From contig JAGWMG010000011.1 in NCBI GenBank assembly GCA_028871795.1, positions 1 to 64,000 of the forward strand: a DNA stretch of 64,000 nucleotides, written 5' to 3'. The notes beneath the pieces are model-generated. The model saw only the letters and a list, made by a program, of their open reading frames with translations. It searched no databases and was not told the origin of the DNA. The position numbers were made by a program, and so were the translations under genes. The stretch comes from Alphaproteobacteria bacterium. Lineage in GTDB: Bacteria > Pseudomonadota > Alphaproteobacteria > Micropepsales > Micropepsaceae. Shown here piece by piece: positions 17,665 through 27,190 of this stretch. Within the stretch, counting starts at the first letter, position 1; each line of letters opens with the position of its first letter.

Positions 17665-19236
17665 ATGACCATATCCTGGGAGCGTAGCGGACCGGCCATG
17701 GCGCTCGGACTCGCGGCCGGCGTGCTCGCGGCGCCGCTATGGTTCGTGCATTCTCCGGCGATGCCGGACTATCCGGCCCACATTGCCGGTTTCGCCTTGA
17801 TCGCCGGCGGCGCCAAGGCGGCGTCGCCGTTCTATGCCGTTCACTGGGCTCTCGTTCCCAACCTCGCCTCCGAACTGATCGTGCCCTTGCTGGCACAGCT
17901 GATGGCCGTCGAAACCGCAACCAAACTTTTCCTCAGCGTCGCCGTCGCGCTGTGGGTGTTGGGGCCGGCGGCGATCCAGCGCGCGCTGTTCGGCACCATT
18001 GGCGTTGCGCCGCTGGCCGCGGCGTTCTTCGCCTATAACGCGAATTTCACCTGGGGGTTCTTCAACTACTATTTCGCGACGGGTTTGTGCTTCCTGCTGT
18101 TCGCCGCCTGGATCGCCACGGAAAACAGGCGCCCGCCGGCCGCGCTTGCCGGCTTCGCGCTGGCCGTCGCGGCGCTGTATCTCTGCCACCTGGTCGCCGT
18201 CTTCCTGCTGGCCGTGATGATCGCGGGATTCGAAGGGGCGCGGCTGTGGACGGCGCGCGACTTCCGTCTCATGTCGCTGGCCAAGCGTGCCCTGCCGGTC
18301 GGCGCGATTTTCCTGCCCGCAGCCGTCGCGTTCCTGTTCTTCAAACCCGCAGGCGTGCAGGGCGGTCAGATCGCCTTCGATTTCGCCGATACGGTCGGCG
18401 ATCGCTTCTCGGCGGCCATCCAGCTTTATTACAGCGAGCCGGCCTATCTTCTGACCGGCGCGCTGGCGATCCTGACGTTGTGGGGTCTCTTGTACGACAG
18501 GGTTCGCATTCATCCGGCGATGAAACCTCTCGTGATCGTGCTGAGCGTTCTCACCCTGGTGGCGCCCGAATGGGCGTTGGGCGGCTGGGGCGTTCATCTT
18601 CGCCTGCCGGCCGTATTGGGAGCGGTATTGTTCGCCTCCGCCGAGATGCGGTTGAGCCCGCGCGCCGCCGCCATCTTCGGCGCCGTCCTGCTGCTGTTGG
18701 CCGGCTTCAGTTCGGCGACGTTGGCCGGGAACTGGCTGGGCTACGACAGGCAGTTCAGCGAATTCCGCGCGGCGCTGCGCGAAATCCCGGCGGGCTCCAG
18801 GATGCTGACCGTGCTGGACGGCGACTCGCTGAACGACGAGCTGGACCCGACTCCCGATCAACCCTATTGGCACATGGCGGAATTCGCGATCGTCGACCGG
18901 CGCGCCTTCACGCCTTTGATGTTCACCACCAGAGGCCAGCACGTCATTCGCGTGAAGCCGCCTTATCAGAATCTCGCCGCCGCAAGCGCGCAGCAGGGAT
19001 CGCCGCCCGACGTCGCGGAACTGGCGGACCTCGCGGCGGGCGCCGACGACAACGATCCCGACATCGAGAAGGTCTTTCCCTATCTGAGACGCTTTCAATG
19101 CCATTTCGACGAAGCCATCGTCATCCGCGGCAAGGGCGAAGCGGCGGACGTTCCGGATTTTCTGACCTTGCGCCACGAGGGCAGCTTCTTCGCGATCTAC
19201 GACATCCACCCCACCAAAGCCTGCAGCCAGCGATGA
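17665..19236 (+). CDS. Polytopic membrane protein, GT-C-like
   Basis: About 523 residues with some 11 hydrophobic helices. An early loop (FVHSPAMPDYPAHIAGFALI) has the Asp-containing pattern of GT-C fold glycosyltransferases. The C-terminal 150 residues form a soluble domain. No precise family is recognised, and a role in lipid-linked sugar transfer is inferred from fold and context. ATG 17665 was chosen over TTG 17647. It overlaps the next gene by 4 bases, so the two form an operon. Confidence 0.65.
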   Translation: MTISWERSGPAMALGLAAGVLAAPLWFVHSPAMPDYPAHIAGFALIAGGAKAASPFYAVHWALVPNLASELIVPLLAQLMAVETATKLFLSVAVALWVLGPAAIQRALFGTIGVAPLAAAFFAYNANFTWGFFNYYFATGLCFLLFAAWIATENRRPPAALAGFALAVAALYLCHLVAVFLLAVMIAGFEGARLWTARDFRLMSLAKRALPVGAIFLPAAVAFLFFKPAGVQGGQIAFDFADTVGDRFSAAIQLYYSEPAYLLTGALAILTLWGLLYDRVRIHPAMKPLVIVLSVLTLVAPEWALGGWGVHLRLPAVLGAVLFASAEMRLSPRAAAIFGAVLLLLAGFSSATLAGNWLGYDRQFSEFRAALREIPAGSRMLTVLDGDSLNDELDPTPDQPYWHMAEFAIVDRRAFTPLMFTTRGQHVIRVKPPYQNLAAASAQQGSPPDVAELADLAAGADDNDPDIEKVFPYLRRFQCHFDEAIVIRGKGEAADVPDFLTLRHEGSFFAIYDIHPTKACSQR

Positions 19237-20621
19237 GCCGGACCCCTCTCAAGTTGGTGGTTGCGGGCGCGGCACTGTTTTGCCTCCTCGGGCTTTGGCG
19301 CGCTGCCGCGATCATGGGCCTGCACCTGCCGCTCGACCCCAACGAAGGCTGGAACGCCTACCATGCGGCGGCGGCCATATCGGGGGCGCCGCTTTATCCC
19401 GGACCCCGGAGCTTCATGGTCGACAACTATCCGCCCTTGTCGTTCTACCTGGTCGGAGCGCTCGGCCGGGTGGTGGGCGATCATATTTTTGCCGGCCGGA
19501 TCGTTGCGCTGTTGTCCTTCTTCTTTGTCCTGTTCGGCATGTACGGCGCGGCGACGCGCATGGGCTGCAAGCGCCTCGAGGCGTCCTTTGCGCCGCTTCT
19601 GTTCGCCGGAGGCCTGCTGGCCTTCACCGATTATGTCGGCATCGACGATCCTCAGATGCTGGCGCACGCCATCGCCACGGCGGGGTTTCTGCTGCTGCTC
19701 GGCGAGCCGCGCGGAACGGGCCGGATCGCCGCCGCCGCGCTGTTGTTCGTGCTCGCCGTTTTCGTCAAGCACAACGTGATCGCGATGGCCGCCGCCGCCA
19801 GCGTGTGGCTCTCGGTCTACGACCGGAAGAGCGCGCTGCGCCTGGTCGCGTTCGGCCTTGCATTCCTGTTGCTCGGCTTCGTGCTTTTCCGTTTCGTTTA
19901 CGGGACGGGGCTGCTTGCACACCTTATTTCGTCGCGCACCTATTCCTTCGAGAATCTCCGCAACGGCTTCGGGCGCTGGCTGCATTGGGCCCTGGTGCCG
20001 CTCGCCGGCCTGACGGTGCTTGCGGCGCTGCGCTGGAACGACCGTCACGTGCGTCTTGTCGTCTTTTATGCGGCATTCGCCAGCATCCTCGGCATCGGGT
20101 TTCTCGGCGGCGCCGGCGTCGACGTCAACGTCATGTTCGACGCCGACATCGCGCTGGCGCTCGCTGTCGCGCTCTTGCTCGACCGCATCGCGCGCGGGCT
20201 GCTTCCGCCGGCCGTCGCAGCGGCTTGCGTCTTGCCGCTGCTGCTCGGGGCCTGGACGAGCGGCGACTGGGGCGACGCGGGCGGCTGGCTGCATCCGATG
20301 CACGACGAAACCGATCAGGCGGAAAAAGATATTGCCTTCCTTGCCGGGCGCCGCGGGCCGGCGCTGTGCGAAATGCAGTCTTTCTGCTACTGGGCGCGCA
20401 AGCCCGCTGCGGTGGACGTCTTCAACGTCGGCCAGCAGTTCGACACCGGGGCGCGCAGCGATTTGCCGCTTGTCGCCATGATCGACGCGCGCCGCTTCTC
20501 GGTCATCCAATTCGACCCGGATTCGCCGTATTCCCTGGGCGAAAACGTGCACGATGCGGTGGCGCGCGGCTACCGGCTCGATCACGAAGACGATTACGGC
20601 AGTTTTTACGTCCCCAAATGA
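19233..20621 (+). CDS. GT39-like polytopic glycosyltransferase
   Basis: 462 residues with about ten membrane helices. The first loop reads LPLDPNEGWNAYHAAAAISG and the second VDNYPPLSFYLVGALG, which together resemble ArnT/GT39 proteins (acidic pair in loop 1, YPP in loop 2). The product would act at the periplasmic face of the inner membrane. The substrate is unknown. It follows the preceding membrane protein with an ATGA overlap and ends 4 bases before the convergent GH18/NodB/GT2 gene. Confidence 0.7.
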   Translation: MSRTPLKLVVAGAALFCLLGLWRAAAIMGLHLPLDPNEGWNAYHAAAAISGAPLYPGPRSFMVDNYPPLSFYLVGALGRVVGDHIFAGRIVALLSFFFVLFGMYGAATRMGCKRLEASFAPLLFAGGLLAFTDYVGIDDPQMLAHAIATAGFLLLLGEPRGTGRIAAAALLFVLAVFVKHNVIAMAAAASVWLSVYDRKSALRLVAFGLAFLLLGFVLFRFVYGTGLLAHLISSRTYSFENLRNGFGRWLHWALVPLAGLTVLAALRWNDRHVRLVVFYAAFASILGIGFLGGAGVDVNVMFDADIALALAVALLLDRIARGLLPPAVAAACVLPLLLGAWTSGDWGDAGGWLHPMHDETDQAEKDIAFLAGRRGPALCEMQSFCYWARKPAAVDVFNVGQQFDTGARSDLPLVAMIDARRFSVIQFDPDSPYSLGENVHDAVARGYRLDHEDDYGSFYVPK

Positions 20622-20625
20622 TCTT

Positions 20626-23600
20626 TCAGGCGCGCCGCGCCTGCACGGTGCCTGCGCGCTCGATCTTGCCCCAGCTCACGAAGACGCCGCGCAGCGCGGT
20701 GGAGATCGACCGCACCACCACGTAATACATCAGCTGGCGATAGCCGAAACGCTGCAGCATGAGCCACCACAACAGGCTCCAGTTCTCGCGCTTCTCCATC
20801 AGGAATCCGAACAGGGCCGCGGCCAGATCGACCCCCATGAAGACGCAGTAGTAAATCCCCACCGCCAGCAGATTGTCGTTGGAGAACTCCGCGCCGTGCT
20901 GGGTGTAGGCGATCCATTGCGTCACCAGCTGCCAGACCAGCAGCAGATCCGCGACCGGCGCCAGCGACGTCAACAGAATCTGGAACAGCCACACCTGCGG
21001 CAACGCCACCAGCCCCAGCGCACCGTAGCGCGGGTTGAAGGTCATGTGGCGGTACTTCCACAGGCATTGCAGCGTGCCGTAGGCCCAGCGAAAGCGCTGC
21101 TTGGCGAGACCGCGAAAGGTGGCGGGCGCCTCGGTCCAGGCAATCGCCGAACTGTCGAAATGCACCTCGTATCCGGCGCGCTGCAGGGCGATGGTAAGGT
21201 CCTGGTCTTCGGCCAGCGTATCGTAGGGAAAGCCGCCGATCTCGGCCAGCGCCGTCCGGCGCCAGGCCCCCACCGCACCGGGTACCACGGTGAGCGTGCC
21301 GAGCGCGGCTAGAGCGCGCCGTTCCAGGTTCTGCGCCACGATGTATTCCAGCGCCTGCCAGCGCGTGATCATGTTGACCCGGTTGCCGACCTTGGCGTTG
21401 CCGGCGACGGCGCCGACCTTGGGATCGGTGAACCAGCGCACCAGACGCGAAATCGTATCGCCGTCGAATTCGGTATCGGCGTCGAGCGCCACGATGACTT
21501 CGCCGCAGGCGCGCGCAAATCCGAGGTTCAAGGCCTTGGCTTTGCCGCCGTTGGCGACGCTGACCAGCGTCACTCTGGCTTCTTTGCCGAAGCGCTCGCG
21601 CACGATGTCGGCGGTGCGGTCGCGCGAACCGTCGTCCACGATGATGATTTCGAGATTGCGATAATCGCTGTGCAGGATGCGGGCGACCGTCGAAGCGATG
21701 ACCTTTTCCTCGTTGTAGGCGGGAATGACGACCGAAACCGCAATCGCCTCGTCCGGAGTGGGCGGCGGGTCGCCGGCGGAGGCGCGCCGGTGGTTCCACA
21801 GGCTGAGTCCGCACAGCAACAGAAGGCGGCCGATGCCGAGGAAAATCGCCGCCAGAAAACAGTAATACAGGATGTCCCCGAGCCAGCTCAGGGTGAGGAA
21901 CACCGCCCGGTCGGCGTACAGGATGAAGGTCGGCGCCAGGCGCGGCATCGCCTGTTCGCGGGTGAGGCCGGCGAGTTGGGAGACCGGCACGAAGTGGTAG
22001 CCTTGCGCCCGCAGCTCGTCGATCAATCCGGGAAGCAGGGCGACGGTCGCGGAACGGTCGCCGCCGGAATCGTGCAGCAGGATGACGTTGCCGCGAAGCT
22101 CGGGGTTGGGATCGTTCACCGCCGCGAGGATGCGCTGCATCATTTCCTGCTTGGTGGGCTGCTGCCAGTCGAGCGGATCGACATGCACGCCGACGGTGAT
22201 GTAGCCGAGATTCTGCGCCACCTCGACGGGAACGATCTGGTCCGCCGTCACCGGTTCGGCGTCGCCCAGATAAGGCGGGCGGAACAATTTCATCTGACGG
22301 CCCGTCAGCGCCTCGAACAATCGCTCCGTCGCGTTCAACTCCAGCGCATCGGCGCCCGTGGACGTCACGGAGAGGTTGGGATGGGTGAAGGTATGATTGC
22401 CGACCTCGTTGCCGTCGGCGAGCATGCGCTGGACGAGACCGGGGTGCGCCTCCGCATTGGCGCCGATGATGAAGAAGGTCGCCTTGACGTTCTTCTGCTT
22501 CAGGATGTCGAGGATCGCCGGCGTCCATTGCGGATCCGGCCCGTCGTCGAAGGTCAGCGCCAGGGTATGCGGTTTCAGGCCGACACGCCGGATGACGTAG
22601 GTCGTCGGCAGCTTGGTGTAATCTTCGTCCGAAATGTCGCCGGTCTGCGGGTCGATCTCGATGCTGCGGCTGCCGGAGGTGGGATCGGCCTCCACCCGCA
22701 GGATTTCGCCGTCGCCTTCGAAGTCCACGTCCTGGTTTGTGGGAATCGTCTTCAACGCGGCCGGCGCGCCGGCGCGATACGGCCTGCCGAGCACGGACCA
22801 CACCGACGGATCCTCGCTGCCCAGCCTCCACAAGGCGTAGCCGGCGGGCTGATAGACGTCGGCGGCGTGGATCTGGTTGAAGGCGGTGACGCCGTCGAGG
22901 AACCAGACGTCGTGTTTCTCGTTGTCGTTCTCGATGTAGGAGAAATGCGGATTGTTGGTGTTGGGGTCGAAGTCGACGCGGGCGTCGGAATCGCGCGCGG
23001 CGATGGCGGCTTCCTGGAAACTGAGATCGTCGGCACCCTCGCTGCCGTGCCAGTCGTAGGCATAGTTTCCGATCCCGATGATGGTGCGGCTCGGAGACAG
23101 TTCTTTCATCCTGGTGTCGAGAGTCGTCTCGAACCAGGGCTCGCCGGCGATAGCGCCGGGTGGATCGCGGTCTTGGTGTTCGTCATAAGCCATGAGCAAC
23201 GTGTAATCGATGGACTTGGCGAAGGCCGCGTAAGGCCAGCCGTTATCGGCGTAAGGGGCCGCCTGAACGACGATCCAGCCGCGCGGCGCGAACGATGCGG
23301 AAAGCTCGCTCAGGAAAACACCGAGATCGCCATAAGCGGCCGGCGGCACCTCTTCGAAATCGACCACCACGCCCTGCAGCCTGTTTTCGGCGAGAAACGA
23401 CACGATGCCTTTTTCCAGGAGCGCCCGGCGCGCGGGGTCGGCCAGCAGGCCCTGCATGCCCGGCCCGTTCCAGACACCCGCGGAAGCGTTCTGGATCACC
23501 GGCAGGATCGGAACGTTCGGCCGCATGTCGCGCACCAGCGTCAGCGCCTTGTTGTCAAGCGTGGGTTTGAGATGCAGGTCCGTTCCGTCGAGTGACAGCC

Positions 23601-24036
23601 AGCTGGGCACGACCCAATCGAGATTGGGCAGCGCGCGGCGCAGGTCGGGATAGCTGGCGTCATCCCAGTTCACATAAAAGCCGATGGCCAGCGGCCGATG
23701 CGGCAAGGGACGCAGCGCCGCCGAAAGCGGACGCCCCGGCGCGGCATGGGCGTTCTTCGTGCGCCAGCTGCGGGCCAGGTTTTCGCGGGCCCGCGCCTCG
23801 GCGCCCAGACGCGCCGCAGACTTCAACAAGGCGGGGTCCATCGCCTTGCGTTCCAGCTGGTTGTTCGCCGTCACTTTGTAGGGAAGCTGGGGACTCTCGA
23901 CGTGCTGCGTGATGAGGATGCTGGCCACGAAGGCGATGCCCAGAATCGTGCTCAGGATCGCGCCGGCCCATCCCAGGATGGACAGGTGGGCGGCTCGCCG
24001 GCCGGTCTCGTCGAAGAAGATGGGTTTATTGGACAT
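20626..24036 (-). CDS. GH18-like / polysaccharide deacetylase / GT2 three-domain protein
   Basis: 1136 residues combining three enzymes. After an N-terminal membrane anchor, residues about 110-420 form a GH18-like barrel (IGFYVNWDD; VVVDFEEVP near the usual DxxDxDxE; LLMAYDEHQDRDPPG). About 485-690 is a NodB deacetylase (LALTFDDGPDPQWTPAILDI, GNHTFTHPN, FRPPYLGD, ILLHDSGG). About 765-1136 is a processive GT2 synthase (VSVVIPAYNEEKV, LDADTEFD, EDQDLT, QRFRW) with membrane helices on both sides. It could build, deacetylate and trim a GlcNAc-type polymer. The only neighbour in the same direction is tRNA-fMet. The GH18 catalytic motif is shortened, so that domain may only bind. Confidence 0.9.
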   Translation of the reverse strand: MSNKPIFFDETGRRAAHLSILGWAGAILSTILGIAFVASILITQHVESPQLPYKVTANNQLERKAMDPALLKSAARLGAEARARENLARSWRTKNAHAAPGRPLSAALRPLPHRPLAIGFYVNWDDASYPDLRRALPNLDWVVPSWLSLDGTDLHLKPTLDNKALTLVRDMRPNVPILPVIQNASAGVWNGPGMQGLLADPARRALLEKGIVSFLAENRLQGVVVDFEEVPPAAYGDLGVFLSELSASFAPRGWIVVQAAPYADNGWPYAAFAKSIDYTLLMAYDEHQDRDPPGAIAGEPWFETTLDTRMKELSPSRTIIGIGNYAYDWHGSEGADDLSFQEAAIAARDSDARVDFDPNTNNPHFSYIENDNEKHDVWFLDGVTAFNQIHAADVYQPAGYALWRLGSEDPSVWSVLGRPYRAGAPAALKTIPTNQDVDFEGDGEILRVEADPTSGSRSIEIDPQTGDISDEDYTKLPTTYVIRRVGLKPHTLALTFDDGPDPQWTPAILDILKQKNVKATFFIIGANAEAHPGLVQRMLADGNEVGNHTFTHPNLSVTSTGADALELNATERLFEALTGRQMKLFRPPYLGDAEPVTADQIVPVEVAQNLGYITVGVHVDPLDWQQPTKQEMMQRILAAVNDPNPELRGNVILLHDSGGDRSATVALLPGLIDELRAQGYHFVPVSQLAGLTREQAMPRLAPTFILYADRAVFLTLSWLGDILYYCFLAAIFLGIGRLLLLCGLSLWNHRRASAGDPPPTPDEAIAVSVVIPAYNEEKVIASTVARILHSDYRNLEIIIVDDGSRDRTADIVRERFGKEARVTLVSVANGGKAKALNLGFARACGEVIVALDADTEFDGDTISRLVRWFTDPKVGAVAGNAKVGNRVNMITRWQALEYIVAQNLERRALAALGTLTVVPGAVGAWRRTALAEIGGFPYDTLAEDQDLTIALQRAGYEVHFDSSAIAWTEAPATFRGLAKQRFRWAYGTLQCLWKYRHMTFNPRYGALGLVALPQVWLFQILLTSLAPVADLLLVWQLVTQWIAYTQHGAEFSNDNLLAVGIYYCVFMGVDLAAALFGFLMEKRENWSLLWWLMLQRFGYRQLMYYVVVRSISTALRGVFVSWGKIERAGTVQARRA

Positions 24037-24136
24037 GTCTCGGGAAGTTCGGCGCCGCGCGCACTATACGCACGGTCTCATGGTATTTTTCATCGTTCCT
24101 TATGTAATGTGAAGGACCCGGGCTTCACACGGAGGC

Positions 24137-24213
<77 letters not shown>

Positions 24214-24219
24214 TCGCCT

Positions 24220-24543
24220 TCGTTTTTCGCCGCGATCCGGCGAAGGGTGCGCGGATATAGGATATAGCACCCCCCCTGTCCACCCCCGGGATTGGCTGTC
24301 TTGGGCCGGTTTTCCCGGCAGCCTCGGCAACATAGGCTCGCAGCGCCGTCGCCAGATGATCGAACCACAGCCGTACCCGGCGGCTGCCGCGCAAAGCCCG
24401 GTGGGCGACCAGCCAGACCTCAAGCTTGACGCGGAATTCCCGGGCCAGCACGGCCACCAAGTCCGCCTCGCGCGCGGCGATCCCGAGCTGGCGGCCGCCG
24501 ATGCCAAAGCCGGGGCGTCCTGCGGCCTAAAGCTTGTCCTTTG
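24220..24543 (-). pseudogene. C-terminal remnant of a LysR regulator
   Basis: On the minus strand one frame reads GFGIGGRQLGIAAREADLVA, VLAREFRVKLEVWLVAHRAL, then RGSRRVRLWFDHLATALRAY. This is the end of a LysR substrate-binding domain. An in-frame TAG sits just upstream (about 24541-24543), no HTH part is present, and the frame has no stop before the tRNA. The gene is therefore a 5'-deleted fragment. The remaining bases up to dksA hold only its promoter. Confidence 0.6.
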
Positions 24544-24612
24544 CCCGTGCGACGGGCCTTAAGGTGTTGATCGGCACGAATTCTTCCCCTTAACGCAGTC
24601 TTCGAATTCCGA

Positions 24613-24641
24613 TTGCTGCGGATAGGCATGGCCGCTATAAC
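24613..24641 (+). promoter_or_regulatory. Sigma-70-type promoter of dksA
   Basis: TTGCTG (24613-24618) and TATAAC (24636-24641) are separated by 17 bases. The expected start of transcription is about 40 bases before the dksA ATG. Confidence 0.55.
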
Positions 24642-24685
24642 CCCCGCCCAGCCGCCAACCGGCCCACCTTGCGAAGGGAGTGTCC

Positions 24686-25102
24686 ATGGGTACCCAACTT
24701 CCGTCCGGCTATAGGCCGTCGGAAAGCGAACCCTTTATGAACGAGAGGCAGCGCGAATATTTCCGTCGCAAGCTTCTCAATTGGAAAGAAGACATCCTTC
24801 GCGAGAGTCGGGAAACCATTCAGAACCTTCAGGCCGAGACGGTGCCGCATGCCGATCTCGCCGACCGCGCCTCCACCGAGGCGGAACGCCAACTCGAACT
24901 GCGTACCCGCGACCGTCAACGCAAGCTGATCGCCAAGATCGACGCGGCGCTGCGCCGCATTGAAGACGGATCGTACGGTTTCTGCGAGGAGACCGGCGAA
25001 CCGATCTCGCTCAAACGGCTCGACGCGCGTCCGATCGCGACGCTGTCGATCGAAGCGCAGGAACGCCACGAGCGCCGCGAAAAAGTCTACCGGGACGACT
25101 GA
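24686..25102 (+). CDS. dksA: RNA polymerase-binding factor DksA, single-cysteine form
   Basis: 138 residues from ATG 24686, with GAAGGGAG just upstream. The coiled-coil with its acidic tip (PHADLADRASTEAERQLELR) is followed by the C-terminal globular part YGFCEETGEPISLKRLDARP, IATLSIEAQERHERREKVY. DksA enters the RNA polymerase secondary channel and works with ppGpp in the stringent response. The classic zinc finger needs four cysteines; here only one remains, as in other alphaproteobacterial DksA proteins, so zinc binding is not expected. It has its own sigma-70 promoter. Confidence 0.93.
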   Translation: MGTQLPSGYRPSESEPFMNERQREYFRRKLLNWKEDILRESRETIQNLQAETVPHADLADRASTEAERQLELRTRDRQRKLIAKIDAALRRIEDGSYGFCEETGEPISLKRLDARPIATLSIEAQERHERREKVYRDD

Positions 25103-25160
25103 CGTCGGTTCCCGATCCCGGATCGGCTTCGCCGTCCGGGATGCCTTCGCTGCCGCGACG

Positions 25161-25889
25161 TCACCACGGCATCAGGATGTCGTAGAGTTGGCTGCCCAGC
25201 CTTGGCTGCTGCACGTCGCTGACCGTGCCCTTGCCGCCATAGGAGATGCGCGCCTCGGCGATCTGGGTCAGATCGACGGTGTTGGCGCTGGTGATGTCTT
25301 CCGTGCGCACGATGCCCGAGACCTGCAAATCGCGCAGTTCGCCGTTGACGCGCATTTGCTGATGACCGGCAATCACCATGTTGCCGTTCGGCAGGACCTG
25401 TGTCACCAGCGCGGCCAGAGTCAGATTGATTTGCTCCGAACGGGCGATTGAGCCGCCGCCGACATTCGAGGTGTCCGAACCCATTTTCACCAGGCTGCCC
25501 GGGGTCATCGCAGACGGCAAAGATTTCTCCAGGCCGAAGAAATTCGCCAGATTGGCGTCGTCCGAGTTGGTGCGCGTACGACTGGTCGTGTTGGAGAGTT
25601 TTGCGGCGTCGGCCACCGAGATGCTGACGGTCAAGATGTCGCCGACGCGGCTGGCGCGCGGATCGTGGAAGAAACTGCGCGCACCGGGCTGCCACAACGA
25701 ATTTGCGCCGCGCGGCTCGGCGGGCGGCGTCGGCATGGGCACCGATACCGGCTTCGCTGGCGCGGTGCTGGCGATGGGCGCCAGCTTGGGATCACTGCCG
25801 AGTTCGGAAAGCCGCTCGTAGGTGCTGCAGCCCGCCAGCAGGCAGGCCGTGCCGAGGGTGAGAACAATCCTGAAAAAGCGCCGGGTCAT
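25161..25889 (-). CDS. flgH: Flagellar L-ring protein FlgH
   Basis: A 242-residue lipoprotein with signal peptide and lipobox (CLLAGC, Cys21). The conserved body reads SLWQPGARSFFHDPRASRVG, DILTVSISVADAAKLSN, LPNGNMVIAGHQQMRVNGEL and the C-terminal RLGSQLYDILMPW. FlgH forms the outer-membrane L-ring around the flagellar rod. It is the last gene of the flgF-flgG-flgA-flgH unit, 12 bases after flgA. Its residues 30-60 form a Pro/Ala-rich linker. Confidence 0.97.
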   Translation of the reverse strand: MTRRFFRIVLTLGTACLLAGCSTYERLSELGSDPKLAPIASTAPAKPVSVPMPTPPAEPRGANSLWQPGARSFFHDPRASRVGDILTVSISVADAAKLSNTTSRTRTNSDDANLANFFGLEKSLPSAMTPGSLVKMGSDTSNVGGGSIARSEQINLTLAALVTQVLPNGNMVIAGHQQMRVNGELRDLQVSGIVRTEDITSANTVDLTQIAEARISYGGKGTVSDVQQPRLGSQLYDILMPW

Positions 25890-25901
25890 CGACGGATTCC
25901 T

Positions 25902-26390
25902 TTACGGCTGGACGCTGGCAAGACGCGAGGACACAACCGCGCCGGTGCCCCGGGCGCGCACTTGCCCCGGACCGATTACGACGGCGCTGACCTGGCGGAA
26001 CGATGCCGGATTCTGCACCGTCACGGTTTCGCCCATGCCGCCTTCGCTCATGGCGCGGCCGGCGGCGGTGAGCACGATCCCCGGCGCTTCGAAGGTCATG
26101 GTGACCGTTGAGCCCTTGGCGACGAGGGTCGGACGGCGCACGTCCTCGAGGCGCACGCTCTCGCCGGCGTGCAGTACGCGGCGCGTTTCCATGCCGACGA
26201 GATCGCTTTCCGCCGTCGCGGTTCCCGAGAGGATATTGTCGCCGACCGTCGCATAGGTGACGTCCGCCTGCGAGATCGTGGCGCCGCGGGCGATGTCGTG
26301 GCTGGGGACCACGACGCGCACGCCGGCATGGGCGAACGCGGGCCAGGAGAGCAAAACGGTCAGAGCGAACAGAAGAGTGCGCGTCATCAT
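25902..26390 (-). CDS. flgA: Flagellar P-ring assembly chaperone FlgA
   Basis: 162 residues with a signal peptide (MMTRTLLFALTVLLSWPAFA) and a SAF/FlgA domain: VVVPSHDIARGATISQADVT, RRVLHAGESVRLEDVRRPT, VTVQNPASFRQVSAVVIGPG. FlgA is the periplasmic chaperone needed for FlgI polymerisation. This is a short form, without the N-terminal extension of enterobacterial FlgA. Two adjacent ATGs (26390, 26387) are possible starts. The first overlaps the flgG stop by one base, which suggests translational coupling. Confidence 0.93.
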   Translation of the reverse strand: MMTRTLLFALTVLLSWPAFAHAGVRVVVPSHDIARGATISQADVTYATVGDNILSGTATAESDLVGMETRRVLHAGESVRLEDVRRPTLVAKGSTVTMTFEAPGIVLTAAGRAMSEGGMGETVTVQNPASFRQVSAVVIGPGQVRARGTGAVVSSRLASVQP

Positions 26391-27178
26391 CAGCCTCCCA
26401 GCTTGGCGGTTTCCGACAGCATCTCGTCGGCGGCGGTGATAACCTTGGAATTCATTTCGTAGGCGCGCTGGGCGGTGATCAGCGACGTGATCTCCTCCAC
26501 CGCGTTGATGTTGGAGGTTTCCAGGAAGCCCTGCTGAAGCGTGCCGTAGCCCGTGGATCCGGGAACGCCCGATTGGGGCGAACCCGAGGATGCGGTTTCG
26601 GTAAGCAGGTTGTTACCTTCCGCCTTGAGGCCCGCCTCGTTGGGAAACCGCGTCAACTCGAGCTGACCGACGGTCTGCGGCGCCGTTTGGCCGGGGATCG
26701 TGGCCTGCACCTGGCCTTGCGCGTTGATCGATACCGCGGTCGCGGTGGTCGGAATGGCGATGCCGGGCTGCACGACATAACCTTGTTGGGTGACAAGCTG
26801 GCCTTCCGGCGAGAGGGCGAAATTGCCGGCGCGGGTGTAGGCATCCGTGCCGTCGGGCATCTGGATGCGGAAATAGCCCGCCCCGTTGATCGCCACGTCG
26901 TAGGGGTTCGATGTCGTCTGCAGGTCGCCCTGCCTGGTGACGCGATAGACCGCCGCAGTGCGCACGCCGGCGCCGAGCTGGATGCCGGACGGTACGACGG
27001 TGCCGGTGTCGGACGATTGGGCGCCCTGCAACTCGACGTTCTGATAGAGCAGGTCCTCGAATTCGGCGCGCTGCTCCTTGAAGCCCGTGGTGTTCATGTT
27101 CGCCAGATTGTTGGCGATGACTTCGACGTTGGTCTGCTGGGCGAGCATTCCGGTCGCCGCGATGCTGAGGGCGCGCAT
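26390..27178 (-). CDS. flgG: Flagellar distal rod protein FlgG
   Basis: 262 residues, the standard FlgG length. The N-terminal rod motif ALSIAATGMLAQQTNVEVIA, NNLANMNTTGFKEQRAEFED and the C-terminal LETSNINAVEEITSLITAQR, AYEMNSKVI are typical. FlgG builds the distal rod, which crosses the P and L rings. It lies 12 bases after flgF and is coupled to flgA. Export uses the flagellar type III system, so there is no signal peptide. Confidence 0.97.
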   Translation of the reverse strand: MRALSIAATGMLAQQTNVEVIANNLANMNTTGFKEQRAEFEDLLYQNVELQGAQSSDTGTVVPSGIQLGAGVRTAAVYRVTRQGDLQTTSNPYDVAINGAGYFRIQMPDGTDAYTRAGNFALSPEGQLVTQQGYVVQPGIAIPTTATAVSINAQGQVQATIPGQTAPQTVGQLELTRFPNEAGLKAEGNNLLTETASSGSPQSGVPGSTGYGTLQQGFLETSNINAVEEITSLITAQRAYEMNSKVITAADEMLSETAKLGG

Positions 27179-27190
27179 GAATCGTTCTCC

